Of a stretch of DNA of 64,000 nt, positions 7,366 to 16,105 are shown piece by piece. The stretch's first letter is position 1. Every line of letters begins with the position of its first letter. The position numbers were made by a program, and so were the translations under genes. The DNA is from Bacteroidales bacterium (GTDB lineage: Bacteria; Bacteroidota; Bacteroidia; Bacteroidales; UBA932). The DNA lies in NCBI GenBank assembly GCA_017477465.1, contig JAFUVU010000053.1, forward strand, positions 1 through 64,000, in the 5' to 3' direction. The notes under the pieces are model-generated. The model was not told where the DNA came from, made no database searches, and saw nothing but the letters and a program-made list of their open reading frames with translations.

Positions 7366-8799
7366 TTACTTTTTAGATTTCTCGGCTTCGCTCGAACTGA
7401 CAGGAGAGGCGGCCTTGGCAGCCTCTGCGGCTTTTGCGGCCTCGGCTGCAGCTTTGGCAGCTGCTGCGCGGGCGCGGATGGCATTCAGGGCAAAGCCTTT
7501 TCCTACGCGGATATTATCCAGCAGAGGAATATGGGCGGGGCAGGAATACAGGCAGCAGCCGCATTCGATGCAGTCCTGTGCGGCATTGGCCTCGCAGGCT
7601 TCCCAGTCGGCTGCTTTTGAGAGCTTGTTCAGAAGAAACGGCTCCAGGCCCATGGGGCAGGCATCGGCACAGCAGCCGCAGCGGATGCAGTTGGTTTCGG
7701 GGGCGCGCCTGGTCTGCTTTTCAGTGAGGAAGAGCAGGGCGCCGGTTCCCTTCACCGTAGCGGCCTGAAGGTTGGCGACAGCACGGCCCATCATGGGACC
7801 GCCGCTGATGATTTTGGCAGCATCGGCAGGGATACCGCCCAGATAATCAATAATATACTGGAGCGGAGTACCAACCCTTACGAGCAGATTGGCCTGCTTG
7901 GGGAAACACTCGCCGGTTACCGTTACGGAATTGTCGATGATGGGTTTGCCCTTCTGCACAGCGTCGTACACAGCCAGTGCGGTGGCGACGTTCTGCACCA
8001 CGGCACCCACGCTGATAGGGAGAGCGCCGGAGCCCACCTGACGATGCATTACAGCGTCAATCAGCTGTTTTTCACCGCCTTGCGGGTACATCATCTTCAT
8101 CACCATCACATCCATATCCTTATACCCCAGCTTGCCGATAACCTCACGGATATGGGCGATGGCTTCGGGTTTGTTTTCCTCGATGGCGATGGTGCAGGGC
8201 ACGCCGCCCATAGCCTTCTGGAGAAGCGCGGCACCCACGACCACCTGCTCGCCCTTTTCGAGGAGGGTGCGGAAGTCGGAAGTCAGGTAAGGTTCACATT
8301 CGCAACCGTTTATAATCACGCGCTCGCACTTTGAACCGGGGGGCGGGCTCAACTTCACATGCGTAGGGAAAGTTGCGCCGCCAAGGCCGACGACACCGCC
8401 AAGGCGGATCTTGTCAACGATAGCCTTGGCATCATCCGGAATAGCCGTGACAAGGGTGTCGCTGCGGTCGATGCTTTCGAGCCACTCGTCGCCTTCTACG
8501 GCAATCTCGATGTGGATGGAGGCGCGGCCGGCCAGATCGGCCCTGGGGGCTATGGATTTCACAGTGCCGGAGACCGAAGAATGGATGAAGGCGCCCACAA
8601 AGCCGCCGGGCTCTGCAATCACCTGACCCACTTTCACTTTGTCGCCCACTGCAACGCAAGGCACGGAAGGAGCGCCGATGTGCTGGGCCACAGAAATATA
8701 AACTGTAGGGGCAAGAGGAAGCTGCTCGATAGCGCACTCCCTTGAAATCTTGCTGTCGTGCGGATGGACACCGCCGATACTGAAAGTAGCCTTTGCCAT
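7366..8799 (-). CDS. rnfC: Rnf complex NADH-binding subunit RnfC
   Basis: Peripheral subunit carrying NADH/FMN and two [4Fe-4S] clusters. The start at 8799 (MAKATFSIGGVHPHDSK) matches the family and follows GGAGGAG; the 477-residue protein then has the GGVVGLGGATFPTHVKL nucleotide-binding loop. Cluster motifs are CIRCGCCADACPMGL and CIECGCCLYSCPAHIPL in the C-terminal third. The end is an Ala/Lys-rich helix (ARAAAAKAAAEAAKAAEAAK) and a short tail, SSSEAEKSKK, that resembles an element B fragment (7381-7403). It starts one base after the rnfB stop. Confidence 0.96.
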   Translation of the reverse strand: MAKATFSIGGVHPHDSKISRECAIEQLPLAPTVYISVAQHIGAPSVPCVAVGDKVKVGQVIAEPGGFVGAFIHSSVSGTVKSIAPRADLAGRASIHIEIAVEGDEWLESIDRSDTLVTAIPDDAKAIVDKIRLGGVVGLGGATFPTHVKLSPPPGSKCERVIINGCECEPYLTSDFRTLLEKGEQVVVGAALLQKAMGGVPCTIAIEENKPEAIAHIREVIGKLGYKDMDVMVMKMMYPQGGEKQLIDAVMHRQVGSGALPISVGAVVQNVATALAVYDAVQKGKPIIDNSVTVTGECFPKQANLLVRVGTPLQYIIDYLGGIPADAAKIISGGPMMGRAVANLQAATVKGTGALLFLTEKQTRRAPETNCIRCGCCADACPMGLEPFLLNKLSKAADWEACEANAAQDCIECGCCLYSCPAHIPLLDNIRVGKGFALNAIRARAAAAKAAAEAAKAAEAAKAASPVSSSEAEKSKK

Positions 8800-8800
8800 A

Positions 8801-9763
8801 TTATTTCTCCTCCATCGGTTTAGCGGCAGCGGGGGCTGCTTCGGGTTTAGCGGGGGCCGGGGCAGCTGCTGCAGCGGCAGCGGCTTCCTTGGCCTTCTGC
8901 TGACGGATCTTGATACGTTCCTTGACGGCATCCTTGTCCAAAGGCTTGGGGAAGCCTACGCCGTGGATGGCGCCGGTGGGGCACATAGCCTCGCATTCGC
9001 GGCAAAGCTTGCACTTTGCAGGGTCGATATAGGCGATGTTGCCTTCGACGGTGATGGCGTCGTGAGTACATGTCTTGGCGCATATACCGCAGCCGATGCA
9101 GGCATTTGCGCAGGCCTTCTTGGCGACGGGGCCTTTGTCCTTGTTGACGCAGGAGACGAACTCACGCATGCCGCGGGGGCCTTTGGGCCGAAGCTCGATG
9201 ATGCGCTTGGGGCAGGCTTTGACGCAGGCGCCGCAAGCCGTGCACTTCTCCTCATCCACTACCGGCAGGCCGGTAACGGGATTCATTGACAAAGCGCCGA
9301 ACTGACAGGCGTTTACGCAGTCTCCGCAGCCAAGGCAGCCAAAGGAGCAGCCGGTGTCGCCGGTGTACAGCAGCGACTTCACATAGCAGGAAGCGTAGCC
9401 GTCGTACTCGTTCACTTTGGGGCGGGCCTCACAGTTTCCGTTACAACGGACGACAGCCACCTGGGGAGCCTTGGCCTGAACCTCGTAGCCCAGGATTGCA
9501 GCCACCTTTGCCATGGTGTCATTGCCGCCTACCGGACAGTAGTTGTTGTCCAGATTGGGGGCTTTTACCGCCGCCTCGGCAAACGCACGGCAGCCGGCAA
9601 AGCCGCAACCGCCGCAGTTGGCACCGGGCATCACCTTTTCCACCTCGTCGATGCGCGGATCTTCCTCAACCTTGAAGCGCTGGGCAACAAGGTACAGGAC
9701 AAGCGCAAGAAGGAGGCCGAGTACGGTGACCACCGCGATAGTCCAGATAATGATTTTTACCAT
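8801..9763 (-). CDS. rnfB: Rnf complex ferredoxin-accepting subunit RnfB
   Basis: Entry point for electrons from reduced ferredoxin. An N-terminal membrane helix (residues 5-27) is followed by the four-Cys NCGGCGFAGC domain (from about residue 49), which binds a [4Fe-4S] cluster. Four ferredoxin-type CxxCxxxC motifs follow: CLGCGDCVNAC, CTACGACVKAC, CIGCGICAKTC and CKLCRECEAMC. The 320-residue protein ends in an Ala/Pro/Lys-rich low-complexity tail (about the last 40 residues), common in anaerobe RnfB. It follows rseC by two bases and is the first structural rnf gene. Confidence 0.96.
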   Translation of the reverse strand: MVKIIIWTIAVVTVLGLLLALVLYLVAQRFKVEEDPRIDEVEKVMPGANCGGCGFAGCRAFAEAAVKAPNLDNNYCPVGGNDTMAKVAAILGYEVQAKAPQVAVVRCNGNCEARPKVNEYDGYASCYVKSLLYTGDTGCSFGCLGCGDCVNACQFGALSMNPVTGLPVVDEEKCTACGACVKACPKRIIELRPKGPRGMREFVSCVNKDKGPVAKKACANACIGCGICAKTCTHDAITVEGNIAYIDPAKCKLCRECEAMCPTGAIHGVGFPKPLDKDAVKERIKIRQQKAKEAAAAAAAAPAPAKPEAAPAAAKPMEEK

Positions 9764-9765
9764 AG

Positions 9766-10182
9766 TTATCCTTTTATTGTAAATACATATTCATTTTTCA
9801 GCCTGTCCCTTAGCAGCCACAGGACAAGGTAATATACGCCCACTGCCGCAATTCCGGAAAGACCGGCGGCAATTTCTCCTACGCCGAATGCAATCAGCCC
9901 AAGTATTACTGCAAGGAGCACAACAAGCGGAATCATGTATGCCAGATACACGGCTTTCATGCCCATCGACGCTTTGAACACTACTTCCACCTCGTCGCCT
10001 ACTCCATAGCTTGCATACGGATCCGTGGGAACCTCTACGGCTTTTTCAAGCACTTCGCTCAGGCCGCACAGGCCGGCCGCATGGCAGCCCGCACATGCAC
10101 TTTGCTGCAAAATGGCCACCGTAGTCACCTGCGGCGTCATTTTTACTATTTTCCCTTTGTGGGACACGTCGGAGTTTTTCAT
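9766..10182 (-). CDS. RseC/MucC-like membrane protein preceding rnfB
   Basis: SoxR-reducing system/RseC family: a short soluble domain with Cys motif CAGCHAAGLCG (about residues 30-40) and two membrane helices (about residues 75-120). The start at 10182 (MKNSDVSHKGKIVKMTPQ) fits the family; the longer frame overlaps the upstream gene. The stop of the preceding DUF3108 gene overlaps this start by 4 bases. In Bacteroidetes and Clostridia this family often opens the rnf operon, probably helping assembly or redox regulation; that role is inferred. Confidence 0.88.
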   Translation of the reverse strand: MKNSDVSHKGKIVKMTPQVTTVAILQQSACAGCHAAGLCGLSEVLEKAVEVPTDPYASYGVGDEVEVVFKASMGMKAVYLAYMIPLVVLLAVILGLIAFGVGEIAAGLSGIAAVGVYYLVLWLLRDRLKNEYVFTIKG

Positions 10183-10997
10183 ATACGGGCGCTGAAAGGG
10201 TAAGGCAATCCTGAGTATGACTTTATCCATGCCCACACGGCGCCGACACGAAGAGGTGCCATGATGGCCACGGGGATGCGGTTGTCATCGGCCGAGAACC
10301 AGATCTGGATTTCCTGGTCGCCTTCGAACATTGCGCCGCTGACGACAGAGCACGAAAAGTGATAGGTGTTCATCTTGCCCATTTTACGCACCCTCAGCTT
10401 TTCTTTTCCCTTGAAAGTCAGTTTGACGTCGAAGACTGAATCGTCAATAGCGAAACTGAGTTTTGTCGCATGCCCCCGGACCATGGACGCCATGTCCAAA
10501 GTGCGAAGGGAATAGATGAGCGACGGAAGGTCCGATGCGCAGTCCTTCAGGGGAATGTCAAGAACCTGCCTGCCGCGGGATTCGAAGTTGATATCGGCAT
10601 GGATTACGCGGGAGGGCCAGTCATAGTAGAACAGGTTGGTGGCTACGTAACCGCCCTCGTAGGTGTCGCGGGTGAATTTGAGCGGCAGAAGGTCGTCGGT
10701 CGAGAACCAGCTCTGGAAGTCCTCCCTCATCTTGAAAAAGACATCGAAGAAAGGGGCCGACTGTACCTTGAGTTGCGTATGATAGGCCGATTTGCCCTCG
10801 TAGGAGAGGGAATCCAGCTTTATATCGGCCCAGGCGACCTCGGTGTTCACTGCGCCCCATTTGTACATGAGGCTGAACCTTAACTTCTCCCCGGCCTTGA
10901 ACGGCAGGGGCCTGCTTTTCCCGAAACAACCCCGTCCCTGGGCCGATACCGAAAGGGATAGGGTTAACAAACTCAGTATGAGAAGGATGCGCTTCAC
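10179..10997 (-). CDS. DUF3108-type secreted protein
   Basis: A 272-residue exported protein with signal peptide VKRILLILSLLTLSLSVSAQ. The start is taken as the GTG at 10997, because it directly follows the dnaB stop (TAG, one base, GTG) and immediately precedes the signal peptide. The body is a beta-rich, lipocalin- or LolA-like DUF3108 fold with the FKAGEKLRFSLMYKWG opening and PVAIMAPLRVGAVWAWI near the end. Function is unknown; an envelope role is inferred from the signal peptide. It overlaps rseC by 4 bases. Confidence 0.8.
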   Translation of the reverse strand: MKRILLILSLLTLSLSVSAQGRGCFGKSRPLPFKAGEKLRFSLMYKWGAVNTEVAWADIKLDSLSYEGKSAYHTQLKVQSAPFFDVFFKMREDFQSWFSTDDLLPLKFTRDTYEGGYVATNLFYYDWPSRVIHADINFESRGRQVLDIPLKDCASDLPSLIYSLRTLDMASMVRGHATKLSFAIDDSVFDVKLTFKGKEKLRVRKMGKMNTYHFSCSVVSGAMFEGDQEIQIWFSADDNRIPVAIMAPLRVGAVWAWIKSYSGLPYPFSARI

Positions 10998-10998
10998 G

Positions 10999-12492
10999 CT
11001 AGAAATCGGCCTGTTGGTCAAAATCGTAATTCCCCGAAGTGGACGGGGGCGCCGGCTCGTTGGCTGCGCTGGCCACGGGGCCGCGTGTGGCATATACGTC
11101 CAGGCTCTGGTCCGGCTCCACGAACTTGACCTGCCCGGCCTTATATTTCATCTCTATGTCGCAGACTTCGCCGTTACGGTGCTTGGCTATCACTATGTAG
11201 GCCTTCTCCTTGTCTTCCGGATTGTCGGACATGCCCACGAAGTCCGGACGGTGGATGAAGATGACCATATCGGCATCTTGCTCGATGGAACCGGATTCGC
11301 GAAGGTCGCTCAGTTGGGGCTTGCCGGTGCCGCCGGTGCGCTGCACTGCGTTTCGGGAAAGCTGTGAAAGGGCTATGATCGGGATATTCAGTTCTTTAGC
11401 CGTGGCTTTGAGGGTACGGGAGATGGCGGCCACCTCCTGTTCGCGGAGGCCTCGCAGTTCCACCGGGCCCTGCATAAGCTGCAGATAGTCAACCACTATA
11501 AGGCGCACGCCCTTTTGCTTGACAAGGCGCTTGGCCTTGGTGCGGAACTCCATGATGGGAATGCCGGGGGTGTCGTCTATGTAGAGCGGGGCTTTGGCCA
11601 GGCGCTTGAGCGTGTCTTCCAGCTGCACCCATTCGAAGGGCTCCAGCTTCACGCCGCCTTTGATCTTTTCGCCTGAGAGGCCCGACTCCGTGGTAATGAG
11701 ACGTTTACCGAGCTGATCGGCACTCATTTCCAGGGAGAAGACGGCTACAGGCATGTTGGCGTCCACGGCCGCATTGCGGGCAATGTTAAGCGCGAAAGCT
11801 GTCTTACCCACAGACGGGCGGGCGGCAAGGATTATAAGGTCGCTCTTTTGCCAGCCTTGGGTTACGCGGTCTATGGACTGATAGCCCGAAGGAACACCGG
11901 AAGGGCCTGTGATATTCTGCAGTTCCTGCAGGTTGTCCAGCACCGAGTTGATGATGGAGCCGATGTCCTGCACATCCCTCTTAACGTTGTTCTGGATGGC
12001 GGCGAAGACCTTGGTCTGGGCGTTGTCTATGAGGTCGTCCACATTGGTGGACTCGTCGAAAGCCTGCTTCAGAATGTCGTAGGACGCTGTTATAAGATCC
12101 CGCTGGATGGTCTTCTGCTTGAGGATTTTGATGTAGTACTCTATATGAGCGGCCGCGCCGATGTTCTGCGACAGGCCGGCCAGTACTACGGGACCGCCGA
12201 CGGCTTCCAGATTGCCTTTGGAACGCAACTTTTCGCTCACTGTCACAAGGTCTATGCTCACATGCTCGTTCACAAGCTCCGACATGGCCTCGAAGATCAT
12301 GCGGTGCTGCGGGTCGTAGAAACAGGAGGCCGATAGTTCCTCCATCGTTTCGTCAATGGTGGCAGGCTCTACGAGCATAGCGCCCAGAACAGCCTCCTCA
12401 ACATCCAGAGCCTGAGGGGGTTTGTTCCCCATCAGGGTCTCCAGGTTAAGCGGCTCTTCCTGGCGTTTGCGACGACGGGATGATTCCGGCAT
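10999..12492 (-). CDS. dnaB: Replicative DNA helicase DnaB
   Basis: The hexameric replication-fork helicase. The 497-residue protein has the N-terminal primase-binding domain (PQALDVEEAVLGAMLVEP), then the RecA-like motor with Walker A ARPSVGKTAFALN (about residues 225-237) and Walker B LIVVDYLQLM. The C-terminal part carries the SQLSRNAVQRT segment and the DADMVIFIHRPD arginine-finger region. Family proteins usually read GRPSMGKT at Walker A; the Val-for-Met change is conservative. No intein is present. It lies downstream of the zinc-ribbon gene and upstream of the DUF3108 gene in the same direction. Confidence 0.97.
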   Translation of the reverse strand: MPESSRRRKRQEEPLNLETLMGNKPPQALDVEEAVLGAMLVEPATIDETMEELSASCFYDPQHRMIFEAMSELVNEHVSIDLVTVSEKLRSKGNLEAVGGPVVLAGLSQNIGAAAHIEYYIKILKQKTIQRDLITASYDILKQAFDESTNVDDLIDNAQTKVFAAIQNNVKRDVQDIGSIINSVLDNLQELQNITGPSGVPSGYQSIDRVTQGWQKSDLIILAARPSVGKTAFALNIARNAAVDANMPVAVFSLEMSADQLGKRLITTESGLSGEKIKGGVKLEPFEWVQLEDTLKRLAKAPLYIDDTPGIPIMEFRTKAKRLVKQKGVRLIVVDYLQLMQGPVELRGLREQEVAAISRTLKATAKELNIPIIALSQLSRNAVQRTGGTGKPQLSDLRESGSIEQDADMVIFIHRPDFVGMSDNPEDKEKAYIVIAKHRNGEVCDIEMKYKAGQVKFVEPDQSLDVYATRGPVASAANEPAPPSTSGNYDFDQQADF

Positions 12493-12503
12493 GGCGGGTA
12501 CTG

Positions 12504-13328
12504 CTATTCGAAATCAGGATTGATGATGATGCGGCCGCAGTGCTCGCAGATGATGAGCTTGCGGTTGGAAGCGATCTCCACGCGGCGCTGGGGCGTGATT
12601 GTGTTGAAGCAACCGCCACAGGAATCGCCATTGTAGATACCCACAACTGCAAGGTGGTTGTGTACGCTGGCGCGGATGCGCTCATAGGCGCTCATGGTGC
12701 GGGCGTCGATCTTGGCGGCGCATTCTTCGCGGCGGGCCATCAGCACAGCCTCTTCCTTTGCGGTTTCTTCCACGATGGTTTCCAGCTCGGCCTTTTTGGC
12801 CTTGAGGTCTTCCGTGCGGATGGCGAGGCGGTCTTTCAGCTCTTCCAGTTCCGACTTGCGGGCGCCGATCTCAAAGCGGGTATCATTGATTGTCTTCTCG
12901 TCGATTTGACGGAGAAGTTCCTGATTCTCAATCTCTTTGTTCAGAGAGTCGTACTCGCGGGAGTTGGAGATGGTGTCCAGCTGGTGACGGTATTTTTCGA
13001 TGATGCTTTCGTGCTCGGCGATGGAGAGTTTTGCATCGGCGATGTTGCGGTTGTACTGGTCGATGACGGCCGATACTGAGGCGCTGCGCTCTTTGAGGTC
13101 GGCAATTTCTTCTTCCAGGGCTGCTACTTCTGCGGGAAGTTCGCCACGGAGCTGGATGATTTTGTCAATCTCTGAATCTGCTGCCTGAAGCTGGTAGAGG
13201 GTTTTCAGCTTTTCTTCGACGCTGAGGTCCGAATCTGCGAAACTCTTCTGCAGGGAGACGAAAGTTTCCCTGTTGTCGATAGGAGCCTCCACTTTGCTGG
13301 CGGCGGGGGTTTTCTTGGTACTTGCCAT
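12504..13328 (-). CDS. Coiled-coil protein with C-terminal C4 zinc ribbon
   Basis: The 274-residue protein is mostly a long alternating coiled coil (about residues 30-205, Glu/Lys/Leu-rich). It is capped by a zinc ribbon with CGGCF and CEHCGR pairs near residues 238-265. This is the layout of the zf-RING_7 family (DR0291/CT398/CdsZ-like), thought to bind RNA or regulatory partners; role in Bacteroidetes is unknown. It often neighbours the Nif3-like gene, as here, separated only by a short element B palindrome. Confidence 0.88.
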   Translation of the reverse strand: MASTKKTPAASKVEAPIDNRETFVSLQKSFADSDLSVEEKLKTLYQLQAADSEIDKIIQLRGELPAEVAALEEEIADLKERSASVSAVIDQYNRNIADAKLSIAEHESIIEKYRHQLDTISNSREYDSLNKEIENQELLRQIDEKTINDTRFEIGARKSELEELKDRLAIRTEDLKAKKAELETIVEETAKEEAVLMARREECAAKIDARTMSAYERIRASVHNHLAVVGIYNGDSCGGCFNTITPQRRVEIASNRKLIICEHCGRIIINPDFE

Positions 13329-13362
13329 ATATTATAAATCGATTTATATATTTCTGCTCTTC

Positions 13363-13387
13363 GTCATGCCCGGCTTGACCGGGCATC
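13363..13387. repeat. Element B palindrome between nif3-like gene and zinc-ribbon gene
   Basis: GTCATGCCCGGCTTGACC followed by GGGCATC, a perfect inverted repeat of 11 bases with a 3-base loop. It abuts the stop codon of the Nif3-like gene at 13390. Confidence 0.85.
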
Positions 13388-13389
13388 TC

Positions 13390-14178
13390 CTACACTACAA
13401 AATAGTGGACCGGGTTGCTCCTGTCCAGTGCGTCTGATTTGTAGCTTGCAAAGGTAGGAAATTTTTTCCGTATCTGAGCAACGAAAATGTCCACAATCTC
13501 CACTTCGCTTTCGAAATGGCCTACATCCATCAGCATAAAGCCTTCCGGAGTGAAGAAATTGTGGTAGGAAATATCGGCCGTGATGTACAGCTGGGCACCC
13601 TTGGCCTGCGCGAGGGGGATCTCTCCGCCGCCGCTGCCGCCAAGAAGGGCCACCTTTGTGATGGGCGTCTCAAGCGGCTTTGAACTCTTGATGACCTTGA
13701 GGCCGAACTTTTCCTGTACGTACTTCAGCGCCTGCATCCCGTTCATAGGCTGAGGAAACTCCCCTATGCATCCAAGGCCGATGGTTCCGTCTTCTTCCGG
13801 CACCATTATGCTTACGTTCTTCAGTTCCAGGCGCCTTGCCATGGCGCCGCTTACGCCCGTTATTACTTTATCGGCAGTTGTATGGGCGGCATAAACGGCT
13901 ACTCCGCTGCGGATGGCCTGCATGATTGCGGCGCCCACCGGATCCTTCCCGTCTATGCGTTTGATACCCTTGAAGATGAGCGGGTGATGGGTCACTACCA
14001 TGTCGCAACCCTTTTCCACGGCCTCCAAAATAAGGGCCGGAGTGCAGTCAAAGCCCACCAGGACACCGTGCACATCATCCTCCGGCGAACCTATGATGAG
14101 GCCGCTGTTGTCCCAGCTTTCCTGGATGCGAAGCGGAGCGAACTGCTCCAGCACCGCTGTTATATCGGCCACTTTCAT
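13390..14178 (-). CDS. Nif3-like dinuclear metal-centre protein
   Basis: NIF3/YbgI/DUF34 family. Metal ligands are visible as VTHHPLIF (about residues 62-69) and, near the end, DVGHFESE (His and Glu ligands). The 262-residue length is that of the short form; many Bacteroidetes relatives carry an extra PII-like inserted domain and exceed 360 residues. Proposed family roles include GTP cyclohydrolase-like or metal-trafficking activity, none settled. It overlaps the MerR-like gene by 4 bases (ATGA), so the two are coupled. Confidence 0.9.
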   Translation of the reverse strand: MKVADITAVLEQFAPLRIQESWDNSGLIIGSPEDDVHGVLVGFDCTPALILEAVEKGCDMVVTHHPLIFKGIKRIDGKDPVGAAIMQAIRSGVAVYAAHTTADKVITGVSGAMARRLELKNVSIMVPEEDGTIGLGCIGEFPQPMNGMQALKYVQEKFGLKVIKSSKPLETPITKVALLGGSGGGEIPLAQAKGAQLYITADISYHNFFTPEGFMLMDVGHFESEVEIVDIFVAQIRKKFPTFASYKSDALDRSNPVHYFVV

Positions 14179-14492
14179 AAGGCTTTTCTTACTGCTATGA
14201 GTTCACTTCTTATTTCCTTGAGCTTTTCCAGCGCCTTTACACGCTTGTCCACGCTGCGACGGTCCTCCATCAGACGCTGTTTAGCTCCCTCCAAAGTAAC
14301 TCCCTGATTCTTAAGCAAGAACTGAATCTGCTTCAGAGTCACGACATCCTCCGGACGGTAAAGCCTGTTCCCCTTTGCATTACGCTGGGGCTGCACAAAC
14401 TTCTCAAAATAATTACTCCAGTAACGCACCGCCGAGGCATTTTCCCCCAGCTCCTGCGCCACCTCGCCCATTGTATAAATAAGTTTAGCCAT
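14175..14492 (-). CDS. MerR-family DNA-binding regulator
   Basis: A 105-residue protein with an N-terminal winged helix-turn-helix (LIYTMGEVAQELGENASAVRYW) and the second wing PQRNAKGNRLYRPEDV, then a short dimerisation helix ending LKEIRSELIAVRKAL. It has no C-terminal effector domain, so the signal sensed is unknown. The start at 14492 (MAKLIYTM) is the family start. A -7-like TATATTTG lies at 14506-14499, only a few bases upstream. The nif3-like gene overlaps its stop. A role as regulator of that gene is possible but not shown. Confidence 0.9.
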   Translation of the reverse strand: MAKLIYTMGEVAQELGENASAVRYWSNYFEKFVQPQRNAKGNRLYRPEDVVTLKQIQFLLKNQGVTLEGAKQRLMEDRRSVDKRVKALEKLKEIRSELIAVRKAL

Positions 14493-14591
14493 AACGTACA
14501 AATATACTCGCAAAGTCAGAAAAAAGCAAAAAATTGTTTATGCCGCGCACCACCGGCCCGGCATCATTCACAACCCATTAAAACCGCCCCA

Positions 14592-14702
14592 CCCTTGACA
14601 CGTAACAACCAATCACTCAACCACTTCCTAAAATCAAGTGTGACTTTTTGCCACACTTGATTTCAGCAACTCGCTGTTAGTCAGAGACTTGCGTGTCAAG
14701 GA
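14592..14702. repeat. Element A copy 3
   Basis: The outer stem CTTGACACG (14594-14602) pairs exactly with CGTGTCAAG (14692-14700). The inner stem AAATCAAGTGTG (14631-14642) pairs with CACACTTGATTT (14652-14663). It lies after the trmB stop codon (minus strand) and upstream of the MerR-like gene. The rest of 14493-14715 is AT-rich with no gene. Confidence 0.9.
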
Positions 14703-14715
14703 GGGGCCGACTGGC

Positions 14716-15675
14716 TTACCCGCGTTTGGTGGGCTGATGGGAGAAGCTGCGGCGGGGGCCTTCGGCCTGGAGCCAGTAGTCGTGGTCAAAGGCTTCACCG
14801 GGGAAGAGGTATGGCCCGTCATGGTCTATCTGAAACGCCATGTAGGTGATGGGCAGGCCCATCTCAAGGAACATCTTTTCGTAGAATGTCTGCACCTGAA
14901 CAACAGCATCCGCATCAGTCAGAAGGGGATGTATGTTCCCGAATCCGTAGCCACCATCGGCCGCACCCTGATTAGACGAGTGCCCATTGGGGGACAACAG
15001 GGGTCCCGATGCTTCGGAAGGGGCCCATCCGTCAGGATTGGAGGGGGCGCTAAGCGCAGATTCGGGAACAGACATTCCCTCCTCATAGACATCGGTACTA
15101 AATGCAATCACCTGTAAATCATTCACTTTCGCAACAGCCTGCGTGTATTCGTACAGGTAGCGGGAATCGGTCTTGAGGTGGATTATGCCGCCGGGCCTGA
15201 GGAATTTGCGGTAGCGCTCCAGGAAAAGCGGCGAGCTTAGGCGGCTGTTTTCGGAGCCTCGCAGCTGCGGATCGGAGAAGGTGAGCCAGATTTCGCTCAC
15301 TTCCTCAGGGCCGAAGAACGCCTCTATGAACTCAATGCGCGTGCGCAGGAAGGCCACGTTCGGAAGGGAATTCTCGGTGGCGTATTTGGCACCTTTCCAC
15401 AGCCGCGCGCCTTTAATGTCAATGCCGATATAGTTAATCTCCGGATGCCGGAGCGCCAGGGCAATGGTGTAATCTCCTTTGCCGCAACCAAGTTCCAGCA
15501 CTATGGGATGGTCATTGCCGAACATCTCCCGTCCCCAATTGCCTTTGATTGCATGGCTGCGAAGCCTCAGCTGACTGGAACCGGGCTCTTTATCCAATAT
15601 GGCCGATGCATCCGGCTGCAAAAGGCAGCGGAAAGTCTCGTTCTCTGCAAATTTCTTCAGTTTGCCGTGTCCCAT
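14716..15675 (-). CDS. trmB: tRNA (guanine-N7)-methyltransferase with in-frame inserted element
   Basis: Methylates G46 of tRNA with SAM. The SAM site VLELGCGKGDYTIALA is at about residues 59-74. The TFSDPQLRG segment corresponds to the family's catalytic F-x-DPWPKKRH-like motif, and LRPGGIIHLKTDSRYLYEYT follows. The family is usually 200-260 residues; this one is 319 and lacks the usual Pro-Trp-Pro in the signature. About residues 200-251 are encoded by element C copy 1 and read as a Ser/Pro/Gly-rich loop (SALSAPSNPDGWAPSEASG). After it, the conserved end resumes (VQTFYEKMFLEMGLPITYMAF), so the gene appears intact. The gene ends beside element A copy 3. Confidence 0.88.
   Translation of the reverse strand: MGHGKLKKFAENETFRCLLQPDASAILDKEPGSSQLRLRSHAIKGNWGREMFGNDHPIVLELGCGKGDYTIALALRHPEINYIGIDIKGARLWKGAKYATENSLPNVAFLRTRIEFIEAFFGPEEVSEIWLTFSDPQLRGSENSRLSSPLFLERYRKFLRPGGIIHLKTDSRYLYEYTQAVAKVNDLQVIAFSTDVYEEGMSVPESALSAPSNPDGWAPSEASGPLLSPNGHSSNQGAADGGYGFGNIHPLLTDADAVVQVQTFYEKMFLEMGLPITYMAFQIDHDGPYLFPGEAFDHDYWLQAEGPRRSFSHQPTKRG
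14926..15079. repeat. Element C copy 1, inside trmB
   Basis: The ends GGGATGTATGTTCCCGAATC (14926-14945) and GATTCGGGAACAGACATTCC (from 15059) are complementary apart from one mismatch and one bulged base. The interior shares TTGGGGGACAA-AGGGG, AGGGGCCC and the GAGGGGGCGC-AAGCG-AGATT end with copy 2. It is translated in frame as a loop of TrmB. Confidence 0.85.
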
Positions 15676-15689
15676 GAACTAACTCTAAA

Positions 15690-16100
15690 TCAATCACTTC
15701 CTGTACTAAGCACAGTCTTGCGCGTAACCAAACCCATACCGCGCAGGCCTTCGGGAGCGGAAGGCACAGCCACAGTCAATTCCCAAAGACCGCACTCATA
15801 AGGCTGCACGCCCGAACGGTAAGGCACATATACATCACGCCCGTCCAATGGCATGTACACGCTCTCCCTATACACCGAATCAGACGGCGAAGTCCAGCGC
15901 AGGACAAGTTGCATCTGAACCGGAACGTCCGCCGCATCGATGCGAGTGTAAAGGTCAAAATCGTAAACGGCGGTGCTGTCCTGCATATCCACCGTAAACG
16001 TGTACGGACCGGGGGCCGGGACAAAAACTTCCACGGAAGCGGGCTCCCGGCAAGAAAAAACAGCCAGGAAAACTACCAGAATGGGAAGCAGCCGTTTCAT
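15690..16100 (-). CDS. GldH-like lipoprotein
   Basis: A 136-residue lipoprotein: MKRLLPILVVFLAVFSC, with Cys17 as the lipidation site. The mature part is beta-rich with the LYTRIDAADVPVQMQLVLRWTSPSDSVYRESVYMPL stretch typical of the GldH family. GldH is needed for gliding and type IX secretion-linked motility in Flavobacterium, but homologues are widespread in non-gliding Bacteroidales, where the role is unclear. Gene order (holB, PSP1 gene, gldH) is the order usual in Bacteroidetes, which supports the call. Confidence 0.75.
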   Translation of the reverse strand: MKRLLPILVVFLAVFSCREPASVEVFVPAPGPYTFTVDMQDSTAVYDFDLYTRIDAADVPVQMQLVLRWTSPSDSVYRESVYMPLDGRDVYVPYRSGVQPYECGLWELTVAVPSAPEGLRGMGLVTRKTVLSTGSD

Positions 16101-16105
16101 AAAGA

